Assembly: GCA_902512865.1 (NCBI GenBank)
Contig: CABXKZ010000002.1
Coordinates: 1 to 54,482, forward strand
Direction of reading: 5' to 3'
Length of the DNA stretch: 54,482 bases
DNA from: an uncultured marine group I thaumarchaeote
Lineage (GTDB): Archaea; Thermoproteota; Nitrososphaeria; Nitrososphaerales; Nitrosopumilaceae
Below are positions 7,580 through 16,356 of the stretch, in pieces (the stretch's first letter is position 1; the number at the start of each line of letters is the position of its first letter). The notes below the pieces were generated by a model. That model worked only from the letters and a program-made list of their open reading frames with translations, searched no databases and was not told where the DNA came from. The position numbers and the translations under genes are program-made.

Positions 7580-9382
7580 ATGGCACAACAGCTAAGACCA
7601 TCAAAACCGGCTGATAAACAGCCCAAGATTGATTGGTCCAGAAGACAAGAAGCAGAAAATTTTGCTGAAACCGTGAAGCTATTCCGACAAGGCAAAATTG
7701 ATCCTGACACGTTTCGTAGATTTCGGTTGCAACATGGTGCATATGGCACTCGTATGACTGATGATTATGCAATGGTAAGAATAAAAGTTCCTGCAGGACA
7801 AGTATATCCATATCAACTAGAAAAAATTGCTCAATTAAGTGAGATGTATTCTATCGGCAGTGCACATTTTTCAACCCGTGAAAATATTCAACTTCATTGG
7901 GTAATTCTTGAAGATGTTTCCGAGATAATGCAATCTCTCTCTGATGTTGGAATGACATCTCGTGAAGCATGTGGAAATACTGTAAGAAATGTAATGTGTA
8001 GTCCATTGTCAGGTGTTTGTAAAGATGAAATTTTTGATGCAACTCCGTATGCATTGGCAATCGCAAGATTCATGCTTAGAAATCCAATATGCCAAGGTCT
8101 TCCACGCAAATTCAAATTTAATTTTACTTGTTGTGAAAAACATGGAATGATAAGAATTGTTGATGTTGGTCTTTTGCCCCAAATACAAGAAATTGATGGA
8201 GAACAAAGAAAAGGATTCAAAATTTTCTTGGGTGGTGGACTAGGAAATAAATCATTTATTGGTCATCAATTAGAAGATTTTACCCCTGTTGAAGATTTAC
8301 TTTACACTTCAATGGCTGTAATTAGAATATTTGATAGATTGGGTGATCGAAAAAATATGGCACGAAACAGAATGCGTTATTTAGTAAATGATATGGGTTG
8401 GGAAAAATTCCAAAATCTTGTTTTAAAAGAAAGAGCTATTGTAAAATCTACACAATCTGTTATTGTTAAATTAAACATCGATGAAAGTATAAATGAAATT
8501 CAAAGACCAATTTCGGTTAGTAATGAATCTGCTTCTGTACCTGATGGATTTGCAAGATGGCAAAAAACTAATGTTGAAAAACAATCACAAGGTGGTTTTA
8601 ATTCTGTATTCATTGGTCTAGAATCTGGAGATATTACTGCTAATCAATTAAGAAGTGTTGCAGAAATTATTCGTGATTATTCTGCTGAAGGCTTTGCTAG
8701 GAATGGTTTTTCACAAAATATTGTGATTCGTTATGTTCATGATGATGATCTTAAATCAATGTATTCAAAATTACTTGAAACAGGTCTTGCCAAAACTGGT
8801 TCGTTAACTATGGCCTCTGCTGTAGGATGTTCTGGCACAACTTCATGTAATTTGGCATTAACCAATTCTCACCGTTTAGCAAAAGAAGTACAAAGAAAAT
8901 TCTTAGAATTAAAATTTGATGAGGATGATGACTTGAAAGACTCCACCATCAAAATTAGTGGATGTCCTAATTCTTGTGGACAACATGAAGTTGCGACAAT
9001 TGGATTTTATGGTGGGGGTGGTAGATATGAAAATGATATGTTTCCAAATTATACTATGTCATTAGGTGGTAGATTTGATGAAGGTTCTATACTTGGTCAT
9101 CATACAGCTCGTGTTCCTGTAAAACGTGTAATTCCTGTAATTCTCAAAATCATTGAATTATACAAAGAAAATAAGCAATCTGATGATACATTATCTAGAT
9201 GGATTGATAGAATTATTCATGGAAATGAATCTTCTAAAATTAATTCTGTTGAAGATATCAAAAAAGAAATTAACTCTTTCTTGATTCCTCCTAAGGTTGA
9301 AGATGAACCTGATTTCTATATGGATTATGGAAGTGACACTAGTTATCATACAGTAACTGGAAAAGGTGAATGTGCTGCATGA
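7580..9382 (+). CDS. Ferredoxin-type nitrite/sulfite reductase (siroheme, 4Fe-4S)
   Basis: 600 residues. Six-electron reduction of nitrite to ammonia or sulfite to sulfide, using a coupled siroheme-[4Fe-4S] centre. The cluster ligands are visible as C-x5-C (Cys417, Cys423 in GCSGTTSCNLA) and C-x3-C (Cys462, Cys466 in SGCPNSCGQH). The two-fold repeated ferredoxin-like domains are typical: HFSTRENIQLHW in the first half and FARNGFSQNIVIRYV in the second. Sulfite versus nitrite preference cannot be settled from sequence. The immediate rhodanese partner and nearby sulfur genes favour sulfite assimilation; an ammonia oxidiser has less need of nitrite assimilation. A TATA (CTTATAACC, 7548-7556) is placed for a leaderless mRNA. 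Confidence 0.92.
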   Translation: MAQQLRPSKPADKQPKIDWSRRQEAENFAETVKLFRQGKIDPDTFRRFRLQHGAYGTRMTDDYAMVRIKVPAGQVYPYQLEKIAQLSEMYSIGSAHFSTRENIQLHWVILEDVSEIMQSLSDVGMTSREACGNTVRNVMCSPLSGVCKDEIFDATPYALAIARFMLRNPICQGLPRKFKFNFTCCEKHGMIRIVDVGLLPQIQEIDGEQRKGFKIFLGGGLGNKSFIGHQLEDFTPVEDLLYTSMAVIRIFDRLGDRKNMARNRMRYLVNDMGWEKFQNLVLKERAIVKSTQSVIVKLNIDESINEIQRPISVSNESASVPDGFARWQKTNVEKQSQGGFNSVFIGLESGDITANQLRSVAEIIRDYSAEGFARNGFSQNIVIRYVHDDDLKSMYSKLLETGLAKTGSLTMASAVGCSGTTSCNLALTNSHRLAKEVQRKFLELKFDEDDDLKDSTIKISGCPNSCGQHEVATIGFYGGGGRYENDMFPNYTMSLGGRFDEGSILGHHTARVPVKRVIPVILKIIELYKENKQSDDTLSRWIDRIIHGNESSKINSVEDIKKEINSFLIPPKVEDEPDFYMDYGSDTSYHTVTGKGECAA

Positions 9383-10176
9383 ATAATTCTAATATGTCTA
9401 TAATTGATTCAAAAATTCTCCGTGAAAAAATTAAAGATAATTCAATTCGAATTGTTGATGTAAGAAGAGAACAAGACTATCAACTAGGTCATATCACAAA
9501 TGCAGTAAATCTTCCATTAGCAAAACTTCTTGCAGATGATAGTGTAGAATCTATACAAAAGATTGCACAGGACTTGGGAATATCTGATGAAACCTCTGTA
9601 GTCATTTATGATGATACATTTGGTGCATTATCATCAAGAGTTGTTTGGGCATTACAATACATTGGACATAAAGATGCAAAATTGCTTGATGTAACATTTT
9701 CTCAATGGAAGGCTCTTGGATATGAAATCTCAACTGAAGTTCCTGAAATTGAATCTGCTACACACTCTATCAAAGAGAATAAAGAGATAATGGCTACTGC
9801 AGAATATCTTGAAAAAGTAAAAGAAAACAAAAATGTTATAATTATTGATAATCGTGAACGATTAAATTATCTGGAACAGCACATTCCAGGTGCAATAAAT
9901 ATTCCATACAGGACACTTGCAACAGATGGAAAAATTCTGAGAACTAAAGAAGGAATGAAAAATCTTCTCAAAAACAGAGGAATTTCAGAGGATGCTGAAA
10001 TAATCACATATTGTGGAAGTGTAGGGACTCTATCTGGTCTTGCATATTATGCTCTAAAATCTGTAGGATTACCCAATGTCAAATTATATGTTCATTCTTT
10101 TAAGGAATGGAAAAGTCTTGAAAAGCCAATTGATAAACAAGAAAATGCTAATTATTGGGATCTTTCAGCAGAATGA
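9379..10176 (+). CDS. Two-domain rhodanese (thiosulfate/3-mercaptopyruvate sulfurtransferase)
   Basis: 265 residues in tandem rhodanese domains. The first domain (RIVDVRREQDYQLGHITNAVN) has lost the catalytic Cys (IYDDTFGALSS), as usual for the structural N-terminal half. The second carries the active-site Cys212 in TYCGSVGTLSGLAYYAL. It transfers sulfane sulfur to thiophilic acceptors in the cytosol. The open frame extends to an ATG at 9370, but the ATG at 9379 forms the classic ATGA overlap with the stop of the siroheme reductase, so I use it. Translational coupling implies the two proteins act together, for example supplying or consuming sulfite/sulfide. Confidence 0.92.
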   Translation: MNNSNMSIIDSKILREKIKDNSIRIVDVRREQDYQLGHITNAVNLPLAKLLADDSVESIQKIAQDLGISDETSVVIYDDTFGALSSRVVWALQYIGHKDAKLLDVTFSQWKALGYEISTEVPEIESATHSIKENKEIMATAEYLEKVKENKNVIIIDNRERLNYLEQHIPGAINIPYRTLATDGKILRTKEGMKNLLKNRGISEDAEIITYCGSVGTLSGLAYYALKSVGLPNVKLYVHSFKEWKSLEKPIDKQENANYWDLSAE

Positions 10177-10213
10177 TGATTTTATATACAAAAACTAAAA
10201 ATTAATTATAAAA

Positions 10214-10420
10214 ATGAAAGATATTAACGACATAATGCCAAAAGTCCCAGATATGAAATGGGGGGCTTTGCTTAACAAAAAACCAACAAATAAAAAAATC
10301 GAGCAATTAAACAATTTACTCCCTCATAATGGACGTTGGCACACTGTCTATGAGGAAGATGACATATCAGTCATTGATGGCATTCCAATCATAAAAAAAG
10401 AAAAAGAGTCTATGACCTAA
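10214..10420 (+). CDS. Hypothetical small protein
   Basis: 68 residues, hydrophilic, no Cys, no membrane segment; sequence begins MKDINDIMPKVPDMKWGALL and ends in a Lys/Glu-rich tail. A TATA element (TTTATATA, 10181-10188) sits 26-33 nt before the ATG, which supports a separate leaderless transcript. It ends exactly where the convergent TPR gene ends (10420/10421). No family recognised. Confidence 0.6.
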   Translation: MKDINDIMPKVPDMKWGALLNKKPTNKKIEQLNNLLPHNGRWHTVYEEDDISVIDGIPIIKKEKESMT

Positions 10421-11527
10421 TTAATTCTGCGTAACACTAGCTCGTAATTTTTTTGTAACTTGCATCTCTATTGTTTCAAATAATTCGAGCATTTTCTTTT
10501 TGTTATCAATTAGATAATCCTTACCTTTGTCATCTAATCTAATTTTGTATAATCTTATTTCTCTATGTTCGTCTAAAAACTCTTCAATCATTTGTTGTCC
10601 ACATTTTCCTGGATTTATAAATACATCAAAACTGTCAACTGTTTTTTCAGTATCTTCGTTTTCTATTGCAGTCCTTGTTGTTTGAATTGCTAATCCAATC
10701 TCTTTGAGATTTTTAACAGGTGTCGGAACTTTTCCAATCTCTTTTGGTCCAAGTAGTCCACGTCTCTTTGCACCAATTTTTTTTGCAACATCTGGAACCA
10801 AATCATAAATAGGTATAATTTGATTAAATCCCTGTCTCTTTTCACTTTTAATAACAACTCCTTTCAAGATTAATTCATCTAATCCTTTGATCGTGTCTTC
10901 TTTTCCTAGGAATGTAGTCCATACAATTGCTCCAATTGTATGATATCCTTGTCGTAATGATTCAATTAATACAACCTCAATAATTCGTTTGAATCCCTCT
11001 TCTGATCTTACATTTACAAAGTCTTTGTCTTTTACCGCTTTTCTTGCATTTTTAACATCAATCTCAATTGAACGTTTTAGTGCTTCTAGCGAATCTGGTA
11101 CTTGATTTAACATTGAAAGATAACATCCTTTGTTATACCATGCCATTCCATATGTTGGGTCTGAGTCTATTGCTTTTTCTACGCAATCCAATGCTTTTGC
11201 ATAATTCTTTTTTTCATAATTTACTAGTGATTTGAGATTCCATGCTTCTGGATTCGTTATATCAATATCTAAGATCTTATCATAAACTCTCATTGCTTCT
11301 GAATAGTCGTCTAAATGGAATCTTGAATATCCTAGTTTGAGCATCACTTCCACATCATTTGGATCTGTTCTGAGTATCATCTCAAAATTTCTTACTGCTT
11401 CTTCTAATTTTTCATCTGCCATGAAATTGATACCTTTTTTGAAAAGTCTATCTCGTTGATAATTTACATTAGTTAATCCAGTCTCTTCTTTTTTACTAAG
11501 AGATGTGTCTTTTTTTTCATTCTTCAT
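10421..11527 (-). CDS. TPR-repeat protein with C-terminal winged-helix-like region
   Basis: 368 residues, cytosolic. Four to five TPR units between about residues 25 and 165 show the usual W/L-G-Y-A-F-A-P spacing, for example MLKLGYSRFHLDDYSEAMRVY, AWNLKSLVNYEKKNYAKAL and AWYNKGCYLSMLNQVPDSL. After residue ~185 comes a non-TPR part (IGAIVWTTFLGKEDTIKGLDE, LILKGVVIKSEKRQG) that looks like a winged helix, then a charged C-terminal domain. Such proteins are protein-protein scaffolds; the partner is unknown. A Lys-rich N-terminal 20 residues is probably disordered. The gene is convergent with the 10214 gene with no gap. Confidence 0.8.
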   Translation of the reverse strand: MKNEKKDTSLSKKEETGLTNVNYQRDRLFKKGINFMADEKLEEAVRNFEMILRTDPNDVEVMLKLGYSRFHLDDYSEAMRVYDKILDIDITNPEAWNLKSLVNYEKKNYAKALDCVEKAIDSDPTYGMAWYNKGCYLSMLNQVPDSLEALKRSIEIDVKNARKAVKDKDFVNVRSEEGFKRIIEVVLIESLRQGYHTIGAIVWTTFLGKEDTIKGLDELILKGVVIKSEKRQGFNQIIPIYDLVPDVAKKIGAKRRGLLGPKEIGKVPTPVKNLKEIGLAIQTTRTAIENEDTEKTVDSFDVFINPGKCGQQMIEEFLDEHREIRLYKIRLDDKGKDYLIDNKKKMLELFETIEMQVTKKLRASVTQN

Positions 11528-11637
11528 GAAGTAAATTCTTACATTTATCGGATAAATATCAATCTGCCATTAGCGATGAAATTACGCCTAAAAGGCTCGA
11601 AAATCTAATTAAATACTAGATATTCAAAGAAACGATT

Positions 11638-12909
11638 ATGTCTTCATCTGACCACATTTCTGTTAGAGGTCAATCACCTTACACACAAAAAAATGGTGTT
11701 TTTGAAGTTGAATTTGCTATCACTGAAGCAAAACCTTCTGGTGAACAAATTGCACAAAAATCTTTTCTTCCTATATGGCGTGAAAAGTCTCATCTTAATA
11801 TTAAAAATGGAAACTTTGAAGCTACTTTGGGTTCTTCATCAAATCCATTACCTGAAAAAATTTCTACATTCACTAGTGTATGGATAATTCTAGTTGATCA
11901 ATTTTCATCTGTGGGAACTTCGTTTGAATTTAAAGTTCCTGAAACAATGAGACAAATCTCTGACAAACCAAAATCTGATCCAAAACCATCTAAAGTAAAA
12001 ACATCTTCACGATCTCTTCAAGGTGATAAAGGTCCTCCTGGTCCTCCTGGTCCTGAAGGTGACAAAGGTGACAAAGGTGACAAAGGTCCATCTGGTGAAA
12101 AAGGTCCTGGTGGTGATAAGGGTGTCACTGGTGACAAAGGTGACAAAGGTGACAAAGGCACACTTGGTCCAAAAGGTGACAAAGGTGACAAAGGAGAAAA
12201 AGGTCTTACTGGTGACAAAGGTGACAAAGGAGAACAAGGTGGACGTGGAATTTCAGGTGACAAAGGTCCAACTGGTCAACAAGGTCATTCAGGTGACAAA
12301 GGATTAACTGGTTTACGTGGTGACAAAGGTGAAAAAGGTCCAACTGGTCCTCCTGGTGTTCAAGGTGACAAAGGAGTTCCTGGTCCTGTTGGTGAAAGAG
12401 GTGACAAAGGGGTTACTGGTCCAATGGGTGAAAAAGGTCCAACTGGTCCACAAGGTCCACAAGGTGAAAAAGGAAAAATTGGAATTACTGGGCCGATTGG
12501 TGAAAAAGGTCCTCGTGGTCCACAAGGTCGTCCTGGTGACAAAGGATTAACTGGTGTTCCTGGTCCTCAAGGTGATCGTGGAACTATTGGTCCACAAGGT
12601 GAACAAGGTCCGCCTGGATTAACTGGAGACAAAGGCCCTCGTGGTCCACAAGGAATTCAAGGCCCACAAGGTGAACAAGGAAAACAAGGTCTACAAGGTC
12701 CATCTGGTGACAAAGGCTCACAGGGTCTACAAGGTCCTGTGGGTGAAAAAGGCCCTCGTGGTCCTCCAGGTCCCCCTGGAGAAAAAGGCAATAAAGGTGG
12801 AATGTCTGAAGAGCAAAAACAGTTGTTCAAAGATATGCTCGACATTTTAGTTAGAAAGGGCATAATGTCTGCTGAAGAACAAATTGAATTACAAAGTCAT
12901 CTGTATTAG
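11638..12909 (+). CDS. Collagen-like protein (86 uninterrupted Gly-X-Y triplets)
   Basis: 423 residues in three parts. Residues 1-128 form a beta-rich, non-repetitive N-terminal region ([34 protein letters not shown]) ending in a Lys/Ser/Pro linker. Residues 129-386 are 86 consecutive Gly-X-Y triplets without a break, dominated by GDK (20) and GEK (8) with GPP, GPQ and GPT. Residues 387-423 form a charged helical tail ([18 protein letters not shown]). Lys-Gly-Asp/Glu steps are known to stabilise collagen helices without hydroxyproline. I see no signal peptide or membrane anchor, so its location is unclear. A TATA-like AATTAAATAC lies about 25 nt upstream. Partners and role unknown. Confidence 0.92.
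   Translation: MSSSDHISVRGQSPYTQKNGVFEVEFAITEAKPSGEQIAQKSFLPIWREKSHLNIKNGNFEATLGSSSNPLPEKISTFTSVWIILVDQFSSVGTSFEFKVPETMRQISDKPKSDPKPSKVKTSSRSLQGDKGPPGPPGPEGDKGDKGDKGPSGEKGPGGDKGVTGDKGDKGDKGTLGPKGDKGDKGEKGLTGDKGDKGEQGGRGISGDKGPTGQQGHSGDKGLTGLRGDKGEKGPTGPPGVQGDKGVPGPVGERGDKGVTGPMGEKGPTGPQGPQGEKGKIGITGPIGEKGPRGPQGRPGDKGLTGVPGPQGDRGTIGPQGEQGPPGLTGDKGPRGPQGIQGPQGEQGKQGLQGPSGDKGSQGLQGPVGEKGPRGPPGPPGEKGNKGGMSEEQKQLFKDMLDILVRKGIMSAEEQIELQSHLY
12022..12795 (+). repeat. Triplet-codon repeat encoding the collagen-like region
   Basis: 774 bp made of 9-bp units starting with GGT/GGA/GGC, many of them exact copies of GGTGACAAAGGT. The phase of Gly never slips through 86 units. Expansion or contraction by slippage and recombination is likely, so length may vary between strains. 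Confidence 0.95.
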
Positions 12910-12913
12910 ATAA

Positions 12914-13639
12914 TTAGTACAAACTTTCTGCAACTGTTCTGTATGGGACAAGCCATCTTTCATGATTACATTCTGTACATTTGTAGAGCCATCTTCTTTT
13001 TCTTGTGATCACTTTTGGAACAACTACAACCTCGTGTTTTGTTTTAGCCATGCAGAAATCACATCGTCTTTCTTCATACTGTTTTGGCTGATCATTCATT
13101 CCTAGAAATTCTGCCAATTTTCTAAAATCATTTTTTAACTCATCAATGAGTTTTTGATTGTAAATTGTTGCAGCAGGATGAAATGTAACAAAAAACTTCC
13201 TTCCATCTTTTTCTACAATTTTTCCATGATTCTTTGTAATCTCTTTTCCATCCAGAAGTGTACCATATGCAGTATTGCCCATAATGCAGATAATCTTTGG
13301 ATTAATTATTTCGATTTCCTGTTTGATAAAGTCATTACATGCCTCTTCCTCTTTTTTTGATGGAACTCTATTCTTTGGGGGTCTACATTTTACAATATTT
13401 GTGATATAGACATTTTCTCTATCTATCCCAGTATCTTCTAAAATCATATCAAGTCTTTTTCCTGCAGCGCCCACAAATGGTTCTCCATGAATATCCTCGT
13501 TTCTGCCTGGTGCCTCTCCTACAAAAATGACATCTGCATCAAATTTTCCTTTCCCAGGAACTGCATTTGTCCGTGTCTCACATAATTTGCATTTTTCACA
13601 TACTTTGACATTTTTTGCAATTGAATCTAGCTTATGCAT
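12914..13639 (-). CDS. udg: Family-4 uracil-DNA glycosylase with extra C-terminal zinc ribbon
   Basis: 241 residues. Removes uracil from DNA. The [4Fe-4S] ligands of type-4 UDG are visible as a CxxC in VCEKCKLC (Cys14/17/20), then Cys85 and Cys101. The active-site motif GEAPGRNED (41-49) and the HPAA motif (154-157) are intact. The core ends near residue 182. The last ~50 residues add a CxxC...CxxC module (Cys193, Cys196, Cys221, Cys224) with a basic KVITRKRRW linker, an apparent zinc ribbon absent from the minimal enzyme and possibly DNA-binding. Convergent with the collagen-like gene, 4 bp apart. Confidence 0.92.
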   Translation of the reverse strand: MHKLDSIAKNVKVCEKCKLCETRTNAVPGKGKFDADVIFVGEAPGRNEDIHGEPFVGAAGKRLDMILEDTGIDRENVYITNIVKCRPPKNRVPSKKEEEACNDFIKQEIEIINPKIICIMGNTAYGTLLDGKEITKNHGKIVEKDGRKFFVTFHPAATIYNQKLIDELKNDFRKLAEFLGMNDQPKQYEERRCDFCMAKTKHEVVVVPKVITRKRRWLYKCTECNHERWLVPYRTVAESLY

Positions 13640-13667
13640 ATCTATGATTCGAGGAACTACTGAATAA

Positions 13668-13895
13668 TTAATCTAAACTCATTTGTGATATTGCAGGCAT
13701 GGTGAAGAAATACTCATCTTCAAACTCAAAATCTGTTTCGCCTTTTTCTCTTAATGATTCAAAGTAATTATTACAATCTGAATGAAATTGTAAATTAGGA
13801 TTATCTTCAATCATCACTACTAACCGATCTAAAACAATTCTTTTGTTTGGCTTTGTGAGAATAATTTGTTTAAGTTGTGTGGATGTTTTATGCAT
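13668..13895 (-). CDS. Hypothetical small acidic protein
   Basis: 75 residues: a basic N-terminal helix (STQLKQIILTKPNKRIVLDRL) and an acidic C-terminal half (GETDFEFEDEYFF). No motif recognised. It lies 28 bp upstream of udg on the same strand and may be co-transcribed with it. It is divergent from the ATPase gene at 13935. Confidence 0.55.
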   Translation of the reverse strand: MHKTSTQLKQIILTKPNKRIVLDRLVVMIEDNPNLQFHSDCNNYFESLREKGETDFEFEDEYFFTMPAISQMSLD

Positions 13896-13934
13896 TAAAA
13901 GAATACATAATAGAACCTAGCCTAAATTGCAATT

Positions 13935-15407
13935 ATGAGCGATTTACAAAAACCTGAATCTGAATTAATCATTAATGAACAAAAAACTCCTGATTTGGAA
14001 TTCCTAAAATTCTTTGACCCTACCACAATGAGCATTCATCTCAAAGAAAATCAAAAACCTCTTGGCAAGAAAGGAATGCCTGGAAATTTTGAATTAGTTG
14101 AATTAGATACAAAAACACTTGATAGAAATTATCTTGAAATTATAACATCACAAATTTTAGCATCCATTGATGATGAAACACTTGGTAATACGGAAATTTC
14201 AAAACCTGGTGCTTTGGTAATACAGTATAGAGATTATCGAATTGCCATCACAAGACCTCCATTTTCTGAACTTTTAGAAATTACAATAGTTCATCCAATT
14301 AAACAAATGTCATTAGAGGATTATCATCTATCTGAGAAACTAATGTCAAGATTGGAACAACAAGCAGAAGGAATTCTAATCTCTGGTGCTCCTGGTTCTG
14401 GAAAAAGTACACTTGCATCGGGAATTGCAAACTTCTTCAATAGAACTGGAAATATTGTAAAAACTTTTGAATCTCCACGTGACTTACAAGTTGATCCTGG
14501 AGTAACTCAATATACTAGACTAGATGGAAGTTTTGAAAATTCGGCTGATATTTTATTGCTTGTTAGGCCTGATTACACAATATTTGATGAGGTCAGACGA
14601 AGAGAAGATTTTAGAATTTTTAGTGATCTTAGATTAACTGGTGTTGGTATGGTTGGGGTTGTTCATGCAAATACTCCGATTGATGCAATTCAAAGATTTA
14701 TTGGAAAAATTGAACTTGGAATTATTCCAAACGTACTAGATACTGTCATTTATGTAAAGGATGGAGGAATCTCCAAAGTTTATGATTTGGAATTAAAGGT
14801 AAAAGTCCCATCTGGAATGGTTGAACAGGATTTGGCACGTCCTGTCATTGAAATATCTGATTTTGAAACTAACCGTTTAGAATATGAAATCTATACATTT
14901 GGTGAGGAAAATATCATAATTCCTGTAACTGAAAATGGTTCACAAAAATCTGGTATTGAACATTTAGCTGAAGAAAAAATTCTGGATAGATTATATAGAT
15001 TTGATCCACACCCAAAAATTGAATTTCTTACTCCTGGAAGAATCAAGGTCTTTGTTTCAAGAGACTCAATTCCATCATTGATTGGTAAGGCTGGAAAAAC
15101 CATCCAAGAATTAGAAAAATCACTTGGTTTACACATTGATGTTGAAGAGCATGGGGTGCAACAAGAACTTCCGTCTCAGGCTTTATCATATGATTTTTCT
15201 GAATCGGGAACAGCATTGATATTTGAGGTAGATAGACAGTACACTGGAAATATTGCAAGCTTTGTTGTAAATGATGAGTTTCTTTTTTCATCTAGAATAG
15301 GCAAGAAAGGTAAAATTAAAATCTTGAAACGTTCTACCGAGGGTAAACGTTTTTCTAGATTTGTTAACACTAACGATAATCTGGAAATATTCCTTAAAAC
15401 TCATTAA
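13935..15407 (+). CDS. PilT/VirB11-like ATPase with KH domain, lacking the usual PIN domain
   Basis: 490 residues. The ATPase core has Walker A GAPGSGKST (151-159), a Walker B-like DYTIFDEVRR and a downstream GMVGVVHANTP, as in the archaeal 'PINc/VapC family ATPase' group. A KH RNA-binding segment follows near residue 370 (SLIGKAGKTIQELEKSLG, with the GxxG loop). Relatives I know are around 600 residues and begin with a PIN nuclease domain; here the first ~140 residues instead hold an acidic, PIN-less region (MSDLQKPESELIINEQKT onward). An RNA-related ATPase role is inferred. The 3' end overlaps the convergent regulator gene by 14 bp. Confidence 0.85.
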   Translation: MSDLQKPESELIINEQKTPDLEFLKFFDPTTMSIHLKENQKPLGKKGMPGNFELVELDTKTLDRNYLEIITSQILASIDDETLGNTEISKPGALVIQYRDYRIAITRPPFSELLEITIVHPIKQMSLEDYHLSEKLMSRLEQQAEGILISGAPGSGKSTLASGIANFFNRTGNIVKTFESPRDLQVDPGVTQYTRLDGSFENSADILLLVRPDYTIFDEVRRREDFRIFSDLRLTGVGMVGVVHANTPIDAIQRFIGKIELGIIPNVLDTVIYVKDGGISKVYDLELKVKVPSGMVEQDLARPVIEISDFETNRLEYEIYTFGEENIIIPVTENGSQKSGIEHLAEEKILDRLYRFDPHPKIEFLTPGRIKVFVSRDSIPSLIGKAGKTIQELEKSLGLHIDVEEHGVQQELPSQALSYDFSESGTALIFEVDRQYTGNIASFVVNDEFLFSSRIGKKGKIKILKRSTEGKRFSRFVNTNDNLEIFLKTH

Positions 15408-15855
15408 AACTGTTAAGCACTTTTGGATTTGCTTTGAAAAATGTTACAAATTTTCTAATCTGTCTAATTGTCTTTGGATTTAGATAATGTTCAATTCCTT
15501 CTGCATCTTGATTTGCAATATCCTTCCCAATTCCTAAAATTTCGAAAAATTCAAGTAAAATTCCATGTTTCTGCTTTATTATATCTGCAATACGTTGGCC
15601 TTCTACTGTTAAATTAATCCCATAATATTTCTCGTATATTAAATATCCCTCAGCATCTAGTTTTTTTAGCATTTTTGTTACACTTGGGGCGCTAACGTTC
15701 ATGTATCTTGAAATATCAAGTGTTGCTGCATATCCCTTCATATCCACTAATTCTGATATTACTTCTAGATAGTCTTCTACTCTTGATGAAATTGCTTTCT
15801 CTGATTCATGTGCTGCTTTGATTGAATCTAACCTACGTGAAATCTTGTTTTTCAT
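15394..15855 (-). CDS. MntR/DtxR-family metal-dependent transcriptional regulator
   Basis: 153 residues. An N-terminal winged helix (VEDYLEVISELVDMKGYAA, then ISRYMNVSAPSVTKMLKKLD) is followed by the dimerisation/metal helices (GQRIADIIKQKHGILLEFFEILG, DAEGIEHYL). The Glu/His placement (KQKHG, EGIEH) matches the DtxR/MntR metal-binding region; no SH3-like third domain is present, as in MntR. It probably represses or activates metal-uptake genes in response to Fe(II) or Mn(II). Its own promoter has a palindrome between TATA and start, suggesting autoregulation. The FTR1 island begins about 1.7 kb away. Confidence 0.88.
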   Translation of the reverse strand: MKNKISRRLDSIKAAHESEKAISSRVEDYLEVISELVDMKGYAATLDISRYMNVSAPSVTKMLKKLDAEGYLIYEKYYGINLTVEGQRIADIIKQKHGILLEFFEILGIGKDIANQDAEGIEHYLNPKTIRQIRKFVTFFKANPKVLNSFNEF

Positions 15856-15859
15856 TATG

Positions 15860-15884
15860 GCAATATGAAATTGCTTTTATATAA
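15860..15884 (-). promoter_or_regulatory. Promoter and probable operator of the MntR/DtxR-type gene
   Basis: A TATA element (TTTATATAA on plus, 15876-15884) lies ~25 nt upstream of the ATG at 15855, fitting a leaderless mRNA. Between TATA and start is the inverted repeat GCAAT-ATGAA-ATTGC (15860-15874). A dimeric repressor bound there would block the initiation complex. Confidence 0.55.
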
Positions 15885-15970
15885 ATTCAAAATTATTGTG
15901 ACAAAATTTTGACTTGGACGTAGTAGATTTTGATCACTGACTGTTAACTATATTTTTCAAAATAACAATA

Positions 15971-16318
15971 ATGACTGATCCTCTTAGAGAAAAAATTGAA
16001 AAATTACGACTTATGAAGGAATCTGCTTCTCGACGTTCTGATTTGTACTCTGATATGGGAAAACTTGATGACAAAAAAACATCTCAATCCTTAGGTGCAT
16101 TAAATCGTGCATCTGCACCAGGTAAAAAAATGCAAAAATTGGGGTTTCTCATGTTATGGATTCCTGAACCTACTGGAGTGACCGTTGCACTTGGGGCTCC
16201 AATGATATTGGCAGGCAGATATCTAGATAAAAAATACAATGGCTCTACGCTGAAAGATATCGGTCATAGTACAAACCACACACTATCATCAATCAGTCAA
16301 TTCAAAGCATCATTGTAA
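15971..16318 (+). CDS. Hypothetical protein with one hydrophobic segment
   Basis: 115 residues. The N-terminal 55 are charged and helical (LREKIEKLRLMKESASRRSDL). A hydrophobic stretch follows (LGFLMLWIPEPTGVTVALGA, then PMILAGRYL), possibly one membrane-associated hairpin. The tail is hydrophilic. It is followed 38 bp later by the DUF192 gene on the same strand, so the two may be co-expressed. No family recognised. Confidence 0.65.
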   Translation: MTDPLREKIEKLRLMKESASRRSDLYSDMGKLDDKKTSQSLGALNRASAPGKKMQKLGFLMLWIPEPTGVTVALGAPMILAGRYLDKKYNGSTLKDIGHSTNHTLSSISQFKASL

Positions 16319-16356
16319 TTGCTTTAGTTTTTATTTTATCTATTATAAGGGAAAAC

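Noticed and set aside
12007..12550. Several long frames opposite or out of phase with the collagen-like repeat
   Set aside because: They arise from the 9-bp repeat, giving low-complexity SPL, TFV or KVTK repeats; the Gly-X-Y frame has the only protein-like ends.
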